From positions 2,078,390 through 2,142,389 of the forward strand of contig VWZS01000547.1 in the NCBI GenBank assembly GCA_013397075.1: a stretch of 64,000 nt of DNA, read 5' to 3'. The position numbers and the translations under genes are program-made. This stretch comes from Rhabdornis inornatus (lineage: Eukaryota; Chordata; Aves; Passeriformes; Rhabdornithidae). Positions 1 through 43,100 of this stretch are shown piece after piece. The notes beneath the pieces are model-generated. The model did no database searches and was not told where the DNA came from. It saw only the letters and a program-made list of their open reading frames with translations. The number at the start of each line of letters is the position of its first letter. Position 1 is the stretch's first letter.

Positions 1-40
1 AGTTCCTATTCCTATAGATATCTTGCCATCTTTTCTTTAG

Positions 41-35385
<35,345 letters not shown>

Positions 35386-35525
35386 AAGGGCTAAAGCTGA
35401 GCCATATGAAATTGGCTTAGCCTGTGGAAGAGAGTGTTCATGCAGGTTAAATGTTAAAATTTGTGCTCTGTAATGTTTTTATTAAGTTATTTATCCTTTT
35501 TACTTCTGAATGTATTTAAACTGAG

Positions 35526-35531
35526 AATAAA
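35526..35531 (+). terminator. GTF3C1: GTF3C1 poly(A) signal
   Basis: AATAAA 141 nt after the stop codon. The expected 3' end is near 35,550, giving a short 3'UTR. Confidence 0.85.
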
Positions 35532-35550
35532 GCTTGATGTTAAAACACAA

Positions 35551-35949
35551 GAAATGTGTGATCCTACTTGAAGTACATTCTGCTTTTATCAGTAGCAGTG
35601 TATAGTTTGTAGTTCCTGCTTTAACTGACAGGGTTTTCACAGGTGACAGCAAAGGCCCCTTTTTCATTTTTGGCTCTCTGTAAGGCCATAGTCGTAACGC
35701 TTCACCTCGGCTTTACCTTCTGTGCCGTGGCACAGCAGCTGCCTCAGGGCTGGGGCTTCCTCACATCCTTCAGCTCGGTACCTTCAGGCCCATCTCTGTT
35801 TGAACACGGCTTTCTCGGTGTGCAGGGCACGACTCTATTACCCCTGCCCTGGGTGCATTAGGGGCCCCCCACCCTCCCCGGGGCACAGACCCTGCTGCAG
35901 CCAGTTCCCATCCCTGCCAGCCCCAAAGCACACACGCAGCAGCCGCTCG
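35551..35949. other. Spacer between convergent GTF3C1 and POLR3K 3' ends
   Basis: About 400 bp with no gene or repeat recognised. G+C content rises towards the CpG island at the right. Confidence 0.7.
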
Positions 35950-35967
35950 CTTGCCCGCAGTGCCGCG

Positions 35968-35973
35968 TTTATT
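35968..35973 (-). terminator. POLR3K: POLR3K poly(A) signal
   Basis: TTTATT on the + strand, i.e. AATAAA on the coding strand, 26 nt after the TGA stop: a very short 3'UTR. Confidence 0.8.
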
Positions 35974-35998
35974 GCAGGAGCCGCATCCCCGCGGCCCC

Positions 35999-36126
35999 TC
36001 AGTCCCGCCAGCGGTGCCCGCACTGCGGGTTGCAGCACTTGTAGAACGTGGTCATGGGCTCGTCGGCCGAGCGCGTCTGGATTTGCATGAAGTAGGCGCG
36101 GGGGTGCTCGCACTTGGGGCACGGCT
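35999..36126 (-). CDS. POLR3K: POLR3K exon 3
   Basis: Acceptor ccccgcag; reads PCPKCEHPRAYFMQIQTRSA and DEPMTTFYKCCNPQCGHRWR, then Asp and TGA. Carries the catalytic hairpin and C-terminal zinc ribbon. Confidence 0.97.
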
Positions 36127-36525
36127 CTGCGGGGAAAACGCCGTGAGGGGCCGGCAGGGCAGCCCGAGCCCCGGCGGCCCCTCGGCCCGGCCCTACCTGC
36201 CGTGGAGTCCACGTTCTCCCAGGCCGCGGCGCCGCCCAGCACATCGTCCACCTCCTTCAGCCGCGGGTACTTCCTGCTCGTCACCTGCGGGACCGGGCAC
36301 GGGGCAACAGTCACCGGGGACAGGGCAAGGAGTAGCGGGCACAGGGCACCGGGCCCCGAGCACGGCACGGATGCCCCGGGCCGGGCCGCCCCCGCGCCCC
36401 CCGCGCCCCGGTACCTTCCGTGTGACGTTGCGCACGTAGGGACAGGTGGTGCAGGCGAAGCGGTGGCAGCGCGGCCCCTCCTCGGCCACCAGCACGTTCC
36501 CGCAGGCCGGGCAGAAGAGCAGCAT
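35999..36525 (-). CDS. POLR3K: RNA polymerase III subunit K (RPC10/C11), 3 exons
   Basis: Complete 108-residue subunit, the human length. It supplies the RNA-cleavage activity of RNA polymerase III and helps termination and re-initiation, in the nucleus. Exons 36415-36525, 36197-36284 and 35999-36126 join to 37+29+1+41 codons. An N-terminal zinc ribbon (CPACG, Cys5/Cys8, then CTTC, Cys25/Cys28) resembles RPB9. The C-terminal TFIIS-like ribbon has CPKC (Cys69/Cys72) and CCNPQC (Cys97-Cys102), with the acidic hairpin RSADE (Asp88, Glu89) that performs cleavage. Introns are 130 and 70 bp. It diverges from SNRNP25, with 35 bp between start codons. Confidence 0.97.
36197..36284 (-). CDS. POLR3K: POLR3K exon 2
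   Basis: Acceptor at 36286-36285; reads VTSRKYPRLKEVDDVLGGAA and WENVDSTA plus one base before donor GTAGGG. Linker between the two ribbons. Confidence 0.96.
36415..36525 (-). CDS. POLR3K: POLR3K exon 1
   Basis: ATG at 36525-36523; reads MLLFCPACGNVLVAEEGPRC and ends RNVTRK before donor GTACCG. Carries the N-terminal zinc ribbon. Confidence 0.96.
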
Positions 36526-36560
36526 CGCCGGTTCCGCCGCGCCGCCCGCCCCTTCCGGCG
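36526..36560. promoter_or_regulatory. 35-bp bidirectional promoter core between POLR3K and SNRNP25 start codons
   Basis: Only 35 bp separate the two ATG codons. The interval carries CTTCCGG (36552-36558), an ETS-family site in reverse. The SNRNP25 start region gATGGCGGC (36560-36568) matches the YY1 core overlapping the initiator codon. There is no TATA box. 5'UTRs must be very short, or each transcript must begin within the other gene's first exon. Confidence 0.8.
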
Positions 36561-36686
36561 ATGGCGGCCGAGGAGCCGCCGGAGGAGCCGCCCGAGGAGC
36601 TGGCGCACGCCGAGGTGCTGGAGCTGTTCCAGGCGGCGCTGGCGCGGCTGGTGCAGGACCCGCTGCTCTGCGACCTCCCCCCGCAG
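36561..36686 (+). CDS. SNRNP25: SNRNP25 exon 1
   Basis: ATG at 36561; MAAEEPPEEPPEELAHAEVL leads into the conserved LVQDPLLCDLPPQ before donor GTGGGC. The ATG sits in a YY1-like site and is the first in frame; ATGs further in are absent from this exon. Confidence 0.93.
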
Positions 36687-38242
36687 GTGGGCCCGGGAGC
36701 GGGGGCCGGGCCGGGGCCGAGCTGGGCTGGGCTCACGGCCGTGTCGCTTGCCCGCAGGTGACGGCGGAGGAGATCGGCTCGCAGGTGGCCCTGGAGTACG
36801 GGCAGGCCATGACGGTGCGGGTGTGCAAGGCGGACGGCGAGACCGTGCGTGCGTGCGGGGCCGGGAGCGGGGCCGGGAGCGGGGCCGGGCGCGGGCGGGG
36901 CCGGGGCGCGGCGGGCTGGGCTGACCCCGCTCTCCCCGCCCCGCAGCCGTGGTGGTGGTGCAGAACGCCTCGGTGCTGGAGCTGAAGAAGGCGCTGCGGC
37001 GGCACATCCAGCTGAGGCAGGCCCGGCAGGGAGGTGTCCAGCACCTCAGCTGGTGAGCGGGGCCGGGCGGGCGGCTCGGGAGCGCATCCCAGCCCGGTCC
37101 CCCTCCTGCGGCTCCCCTGAGTGTTCTCCCCTCAGGAAGTACATATGGAGGACGTACCACCTAACCTACAATGGAGAGAAGCTGGCGGATGACAGGAAGA
37201 AGCTGAGAGAGTGAGTCACTGAGTGAGCGCTGGGGGGCTGGGGTGGGAGGTCGTGCCCTGGCTCAGGTTGGTCCTGTGCTGGAAATTGGCTGGGAGCTGG
37301 GACAGCACAGAAGTGGGTGGGACGGGCAGATTGAGAGGCTCTGCAGGACAGGATGGCCCTGGGGGTTCCTCATCCTCAGCCACCACCATGCTGGGCTAGG
37401 TTCAGCCCGTTCAGACCACCCCAGAACCCTTGGCCATCCCTCCCAAACTCCTGCAGAATGTTTACAGTTACTCAGCTCGGCACAGATACTGGTGAAGGAT
37501 AGGAAAGAACAGGGAACAGCAACTGGAACACGTTGCCCAGGGAGGTTGTGGATGCCCCAGCCCTGGCAGTGGTCAAAGCCAGGTCAGATAAGGCTTTGAG
37601 GAACCTGGTCTAGTGAGAGGTGTCCTGTCCATGGCAGGGGTGTGGGGACTGGATGGTCTGTAAGGTCCATTCCAACTCCATAACATTCTATGTTTCTGTG
37701 AAGAATGCCAAGCAAAGAGGAAACCCAAGGATAGGTGTTCATCTTTAGAGCTGCTCACCCACCTCTCAGACAGTCTGGTAGCACTGACAGATGACTCCCA
37801 TGTTTCCCTGCCCATTCTTGAGCCGAGAAGGGATGAGGCACTGCCCAGCAGGGCTGGGTCTGCTGGGCTGCTGCAGACCAGTGAGAAAAAGGTGGTCTGA
37901 AATACTAAAAATTCAGCAAGACAGCCCCAATCAAAGCTGTCCTTGGAAGAGTGAGCCTGAGTGACAGATGTTGCATTTAAGGGGTTGTTACAGTTAAAGG
38001 CAGATGAGGAGATCCTTCAGTGCTGGCAGCAAGTCCCACATACACAAGTGAGAATTTTAATGTTTCCTCTACTAGAGCACAGCATGAGATTGTAGAAGTC
38101 CATCTGTCCCTGGAAAGATGAAGCTCTAGGGTTTCACAGGTTGTTTTTCTGGGAAGCTGGCATTTAACAGCACCACTCTCTGTTCAGGTATGGCATCAGA
38201 AACCGGGATGAGGTCAGCTTCATAAAGAAGCTTCGGAAGTAA
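36561..38242 (+). CDS. SNRNP25: U11/U12 small nuclear ribonucleoprotein 25 kDa protein, 5 coding exons
   Basis: Component of the U11/U12 di-snRNP of the minor spliceosome, nuclear. Exons 36561-36686, 36758-36848, 36947-37052, 37136-37210 and 38188-38242 sum to 453 nt, giving 150 residues. LVQDPLLCDLPPQVTAEEIG and VALEYGQAMTVRVCKADGE match human, as do ISW-type/YIWRTYHL and YGIRNRDEVSFIKKLRK; the second half is the ubiquitin-like fold of the family. The first 20 residues form a Glu/Pro-rich extension compared with the common 132-residue human protein. Introns 1-3 are 71, 98 and 83 bp and very GC-rich; intron 4 is 977 bp with a CR1. All introns are ordinary U2-type although the product serves the U12 spliceosome. 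Confidence 0.95.
36758..36848 (+). CDS. SNRNP25: SNRNP25 exon 2
   Basis: Acceptor cttgcccgcag; VTAEEIGSQVALEYGQAMTV and RVCKADGETV. The donor is the second of the overlapping GTGCGT repeats (36849), because only that joins exon 3 in frame as TVPVVVVQ, matching human VMPVVVVQ. Confidence 0.9.
36857..36905 (+). repeat. GGGGCCGGGAGC minisatellite in SNRNP25 intron 2
   Basis: About three 12-bp copies of GGGGCCGGGAGC followed by degenerate G-runs, on the transcribed gene's coding strand. G-runs of three or more with short loops could form a G-quadruplex. Confidence 0.8.
36947..37052 (+). CDS. SNRNP25: SNRNP25 exon 3
   Basis: Acceptor ccccgccccgcag; VVVVQNASVLELKKALRRHI and QLRQARQGGVQHLS, ending two bases into Trp before donor GTGAGC. 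Start of the ubiquitin-like domain. Confidence 0.95.
37136..37210 (+). CDS. SNRNP25: SNRNP25 exon 4
   Basis: Acceptor ctcccctcag; KYIWRTYHLTYNGEKLADDR and KKLR, ending two bases into Glu before donor GTGAGT. Confidence 0.96.
37520..37702 (+). repeat. CR1 retroposon 3' part, forward orientation, in SNRNP25 intron 4
   Basis: cgttgcccagggaggttgtg, then ggactggatggtctgtaagg, tccattccaactc and a terminal ttctatgtttctgtgaa. This is the forward CR1 3' end with its degenerate octamer tail. Confidence 0.85.
38188..38242 (+). CDS. SNRNP25: SNRNP25 exon 5, last coding exon
   Basis: Acceptor tctctgttcag; YGIRNRDEVSFIKKLRK then TAA at 38240-38242. Eight bases after the stop is a consensus donor GAG|GTAAGT (38251). 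Confidence 0.96.
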
Positions 38243-38849
38243 CCTGTGAGGTAAGTCCCAGATGTCCATTAAGAGGTCTTCCCCAGGCCATGGTGTTGAG
38301 GCTCAGAGGTGATGCTGCTGCTCTCTGCTGGCTGGCAGAGTATTTCTGAATGTCTGCACAAGGCTGGGACCTGTTTCCAGGTCCTGGTAGTGTTGCTTGT
38401 GCTCCTTGGGCAGGGAATGATAATTCAGCTACTTCAGGTAACAGTGGGAGCAGCAGCAGGAATAACTGACTCTATGTTTAGACTCTCAATCTGGTTCTAC
38501 ATTGTCTTGAGACCCTTTAAACACAGTGTTCCTTTGCTGCTGTGAGTGCTTCTAGGACTTTGCTTTCTCTTAGGCTTTTTAAAAGTCTGGAAATCATTGT
38601 CAGGAGCACAGCTGGGTTTCTAATTCATGCAGACATTATTCTGGTATTAATACTGCTATTTTGAGAAAGTTGTCCACACAAACACAAGATGTGGCCAAGA
38701 CTCTCAGGCTTAGTATGTTTTAAATTATGCTTTTAAAAACAATCACAGTGGCTGAAGAACAGCGTAAGAGCAGCTTGTCCAAAGCCTTGTGTTGTTTTGC
38801 TGCTGCAAGTACTGGGTTAAAAACTGTTCCTTTTTGATCACAGTTACAT

Positions 38850-38855
38850 TTTATT
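38850..38855 (-). terminator. RHBDF1: Candidate distal RHBDF1 poly(A) signal
   Basis: TTTATT on the + strand (AATAAA minus), 861 nt past the RHBDF1 stop. If used, its transcript would overlap the SNRNP25 3'UTR. Confidence 0.35.
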
Positions 38856-38892
38856 CTTCTTTCAACACTGCCATATTTTCAAGATCCAGTGT

Positions 38893-38898
38893 AATAAA
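38893..38898 (+). terminator. SNRNP25: Candidate SNRNP25 poly(A) signal (unspliced 3'UTR)
   Basis: AATAAA 650 nt after the stop codon; would be used if the 38251 donor is not spliced. Confidence 0.55.
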
Positions 38899-39056
38899 AT
38901 GTGTGCCCTAACAACAGCCACCTGCTCCAGGGTGCCTGTGACCAGCAGTCACCTCTGGCCTTGGCTGATCCCTCCTGGACCATCATGGCAGTGTGGTGAG
39001 AAAAGCCCAGCATGCAGTAATTATTGTCACTGACAAATATTTTCTTTCTTAAACAG

Positions 39057-39255
39057 AGAGAGCAGAGAATCCAGCCCTGCCAAGACCAGACTGTGGGCTC
39101 AGCACCTTCCTGGAGGAAAAGGCTGTTACACTTCAAAGAGGAACAAACTCCATTGCCTGGACATTCTCACGTTTTTTACAGTTGCTGTATGTGGTGTTTG
39201 CCTCTGAGCTGCATGTGGATTCCAGGGATTAAAGAGACCCTCTAGTTTTCTGAGG
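39057..39255 (+). other. SNRNP25: Possible spliced 3'UTR exon of SNRNP25
   Basis: A good acceptor (tttctttcttaaacag, ending 39056) follows the donor at 38251, and an ATTAAA at 39228-39233 could end the exon. Inferred from splice signals only. Confidence 0.35.
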
Positions 39256-39411
39256 CTTTTCAGGCCCTTATTTCCAGCTGCAGATCTGTAATGTATCTGG
39301 CTGGTTTGGTTTCTCCACAGGGTACATGAAACAGGAGAAGTGAGATTGAGTAACAAAGGTAGGCACAGACTACTCAGAACAATTCACAGTAGCTAAAACG
39401 CTACCTTGCTG

Positions 39412-39417
39412 TTTAAT
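39412..39417 (-). terminator. RHBDF1: Candidate proximal RHBDF1 poly(A) signal
   Basis: TTTAAT on the + strand (ATTAAA minus), about 300 nt past the stop. This gives a short 3'UTR that does not reach SNRNP25. Confidence 0.55.
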
Positions 39418-39715
39418 CACCACCTTAGCAGTAGTAAACAACTCTGGTTAAAAATGTAGTATTGAAACTAGTGTAATAAAAATAATGGCAGCAGAAAAGG
39501 TTCAATACAATTGAACAAGGCACAAACGTTCTGTTTTTCAGAGTCATCTGAGATAAGGCAAACCATGCCTGCCAAGTGCTAAGGAGACAGTTTAAATTAA
39601 CCACGGGCAGGGTTAGAAGTGTCATTGGATTAGAGGCTTTGTCCCCTTGGAACTGGCACAGCAAATGCAAAGACATTCCATCTCCAGGGCCTGCTCGAGA
39701 AGCCAGTCTTTGCTG

Positions 39716-40135
39716 TCAGTGGAGCTGTGCATCCAGGTCGTATTTCTCGCAGAATTTGTCTGTGAAGGGTATACAAGTGAGGAACTCGCACCACTCGCAC
39801 TTGATGGGGTAGAAATAGAACAGAATCACCAGTCCTGAGAAGAGTGCAATGAAGATGAGCTGGAAAACTATAATTTGGCATCGTTTCCTATATAGATCAA
39901 ACTTCCCAAAGCTAATGTAGGGCAGGAAGGCAAAGGAGAGGAAGAAACCACTGATAAATCCTGAAATGTGAGCGAAATTATCGATCCAAGGCAGGAGGCC
40001 AAAGGCAAAAAGAAACAGCACCACAGCCAGCAGCTTGAAGAAGGCCCTCCATGGGCGTGCCAGGATTTGCCAACTCTGGAAGAGCTCCACAAAGAGACAG
40101 GCCAGAATTCCAAACTGGGATCCTGCAGGGCCAAC
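39716..40135 (-). CDS. RHBDF1: RHBDF1 exon 17 (last coding)
   Basis: Starts [20 protein letters not shown] and ends [20 protein letters not shown] then QLH and TGA. Holds TM4 to TM7, the degenerate GPAG motif (no catalytic Ser) and the retained His in NFAHISGF. Confidence 0.97.
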   Translation of the reverse strand, partial: VGPAGSQFGILACLFVELFQSWQILARPWRAFFKLLAVVLFLFAFGLLPWIDNFAHISGFISGFFLSFAFLPYISFGKFDLYRKRCQIIVFQLIFIALFSGLVILFYFYPIKCEWCEFLTCIPFTDKFCEKYDLDAQLH

Positions 40136-43100
40136 CTGCAGGAGAAGAGCATTACAGATAATGTCAGGCTCATGCCACCTGCCTGGCCTCTGCAGCCAGC
40201 TCCAGGAATTTGTTACTTCTTACTCAATTCCTGTTCAGTGGTTCTTGGCAAAGAGACTCTAAACTTCATCCATATAATGGGGTGCCAGGAGTAAAAGGGC
40301 CTGGTTGGATTTAGGATCAAGGTGTGAGGCCAGAATAGACTAAAGAGGGCAGGCAGATCTGTTTCAAGTTGCCAGAGGGGAGAAGCCCTTGAAGGCAATC
40401 TCCTGGCTCCCCCCACCCACCAGTAGTTTTCCTTATGAAAGGAGTCCTGCAGGTCCAGCCATGCAGTCTCCTGTGGGCAAGGTGAGCTCTGCTCTTTGCC
40501 TCTCATGTGGAGAGTGTCTGACTCCACGTACAGCACTTGATTCCAAGCCTGCCTGGGGCCCCTCTCACCCTCTGGCTGGACAATCTCCCATCTAAGAGGC
40601 AGCCTTTTTCCTGCAGCCAGCCCAGGCCAGTCACTAAAAAAAAAAAAAAAAAGCCCATAGTACCCCGGGGCATGTTGCTGCTCAGCAGTTAAATGATGGT
40701 ATGGTGCCATCTTCAAGCTGCAAGTGCCAAGGCTGCAGTGGTGAGCCCAGCTCTGGTGGCTCTGCCTCAGCCACCGAGGCACAGGTATGTAGAGAAGGGT
40801 TGTGCTCAGGGCAAGTTACCAGGACCCTGGGCTGCAGGAGACCCACCTCTGCTCTGTAGGGTAGAAATATTGCACTGGCAAGGTTCCCAGTGATGCCACT
40901 GAGAAGGTAGATGATAGAGATGCGGTGCCATCCTGCCAGCTTCTCTAGGTCCCGCAGGATCGTCATTTGGAAACAGACTGAAACCAGACAGTGCAGGATC
41001 CTGCCAAGTGCAGAGTACAGGAGCTGAAGCAGCAGCCACTGAAGTCACCCCTGTGCTCGTGTCTCCAGCCTTGCTGAGAGTTCCTGCTCTGGCCTCACCC
41101 ACGCCACTAATCCCTCCCAACAAACACAAATGGGGGGGATGGCAAACCTTGGCAGAGAGCACAGCTCAGCATCCCCCAGGAGGGACAGCCACAACCCTCA
41201 CAGCATCCCCTGGGGCTGAGGGTGCCCCCACCCCGATAGTGGAAGTTTTCCACTTCTGCTTACCCAGCATGGAGGAAAAGAGAGAGCCAGAGGCGGTAGA
41301 ACTGGTCAGGGACTTCGGGATTTAGGAAAGGAAGGAGCCCACAGACATCATCCATGCAGTGCACCTAGGGCAGAAGTGGGTGTTGAGAGGGGTCTTTTTC
41401 CAAGCCCAGGGCACACTGCAGATATCTCTGGAAGAAGAGCTCCTGTCCTACTTCTCTGGTGAACCAAGTCCCAAGCCTTGTCTAACACAAATTTACACGA
41501 CCCCATCCCTTCCCTGTGGCAGCTTTAAGCCCTCATTTTTCACCCCAGCACCCAGAGCTGAGGCAGCTGCTCACCCACGGAGCAGACTGGATCCTTCTCC
41601 TGCTGCTTCCACAGTGGTCCTGTGCTGGGCTTTCACAGTTGCCAAACCAATTCCCAAACTGGCCCCCAAAGGGGGACAGGATGCAGCCACCTCTGCCACT
41701 CCAGTCAGAAGCAGCAGCTTCCCCCAGTCTCAGGGTGGACAGGACACAGGACTCCCACCTATTCTGCAGCACTGCCACCCCAGACCCTGCCAAGCTGCTG
41801 AAGGCACCTGGAGGGACAAGGGCAGCCATACAACCCCCAGCCACACCTTTACCTGAGAGCAGAGTGTTGCCTCCTCATGGAAATAGCCCCGCATAAATTC
41901 ACAATACTCCCGGGAGGTTATTTCACACCTGCACGAGGCACAAGTTGCACATGGAAAGCACAATGGATCACTCCTGTGCCCCTCCCAGGCCACCCTCTCT
42001 CCTTTTCTCATCCCATCCATGAGAACTGATGCCTCCAGCTGCCCCTGACATGCTGAAGTGTCTCAGCAAAGGCACAAACACATTCCCATGTGAGCCCAGT
42101 GCCTCTCCACACACCCCTCCTGCTTCTCTCCTCCAGGAAAGCCTCCACAGACCTGCATGCCAGGGCTCCAAGGCATGTCCTAAAGCTGCTGTTTAGAGCT
42201 GGGAAGAACCACCAGAGCCTGGGGAAGCTGTGTCTCAGACTGGGGGAGTCTTGTGCCTCTGCAGCTGGCAGAGGGAAGGGGGGGGGCCTATGTCAAGAGT
42301 ATTCTGGTCTTGACTTTCAGGGACAGAGAAACTCTTCGGGGCAGCACACATTTTTCTCCCTAGCAGGGAAAGCCAAGCCCAAGCACTGGGTTACTAATCA
42401 AGCTCAGGGATAACATGAGAAAAACAGTCATCTTCCTCTTTTGCAAACCCAGAGTGGGTCATTTCCTGGCATCTCCTCTGAGTGCCCAGAGACTGCACGC
42501 TGGGGATAATGGAGCCTGTCAGGAACAAGCTGGCCATTCCTAACGAAATGTGCAGGACTCTGCAGCAGAGTTGTTCAATCCCTCCAAACTGGTATCCAAA
42601 TCCCTCCATAATGCAGGAGCAGTGGAGTGAGATACCCTGCTGTGCCACAGACTCAGGCTGGCTGTTAACTCCTGCTCCATCTGGGAGACCTGTCACAGCT
42701 CTCTGTCCAACCCCCCTTCCCAGCAGGGCTCTGGGCTGTGTGTGGAACGGAAAAGGAGGGCAAATGGTCTACAACCTGAAAAGGCTCCATGTCTCATCCC
42801 AACACCCAGCCCCTCCACACAAGTAAAACTCACTACCTTCCTTTGGTCCCAATGCAGCAGGGCCGGCCTGTAATCACACAGTCCATGTGGAGGTGGTTGG
42901 TGTAATTCCCAGCACTGTTTTTTGTGCAGATCTGGAAAACAACAACAGGCTGCAGTCAGACAGCCACAGCTTTGCTTGCTGGCTGGGTAAAATCAAAACA
43001 GCCCCTTGGGAAGAAGCCAGATCCCAGACACAGCTCTCTCTGACAGCAGGATGGTGTCTGATACTCCATCTGCCTGAACATCACTTGACACCTCCTCTCC

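Larger units (their letters stand above)
35880..37120. promoter_or_regulatory. CpG island over the POLR3K/SNRNP25 divergent promoter
   Basis: Dense CG dinucleotides from about 35,880 to 37,120, in contrast with AT-rich flanks. It covers all of POLR3K and the first three exons of SNRNP25. Several long open frames here on both strands (e.g. 35838-37160 minus, 36202-36924 plus) are a by-product of high G+C. Confidence 0.9.

Noticed and set aside
36202..36924. 240-codon plus-strand frame antisense to POLR3K
   Set aside because: Same GC effect; overlaps real exons of both genes with no domain.
35838..37160. 440-codon minus-strand open frame across the CpG island
   Set aside because: Crosses POLR3K introns and the SNRNP25 exons in antisense; Arg/Pro/Gly-rich translation typical of GC-rich DNA with few stops.
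40213..40782. 189-codon minus-strand frame in RHBDF1 intron 16
   Set aside because: Lies wholly in an intron between conserved exons, includes the A17 run (poly-Phe), and joins neither neighbour with proper splice sites.
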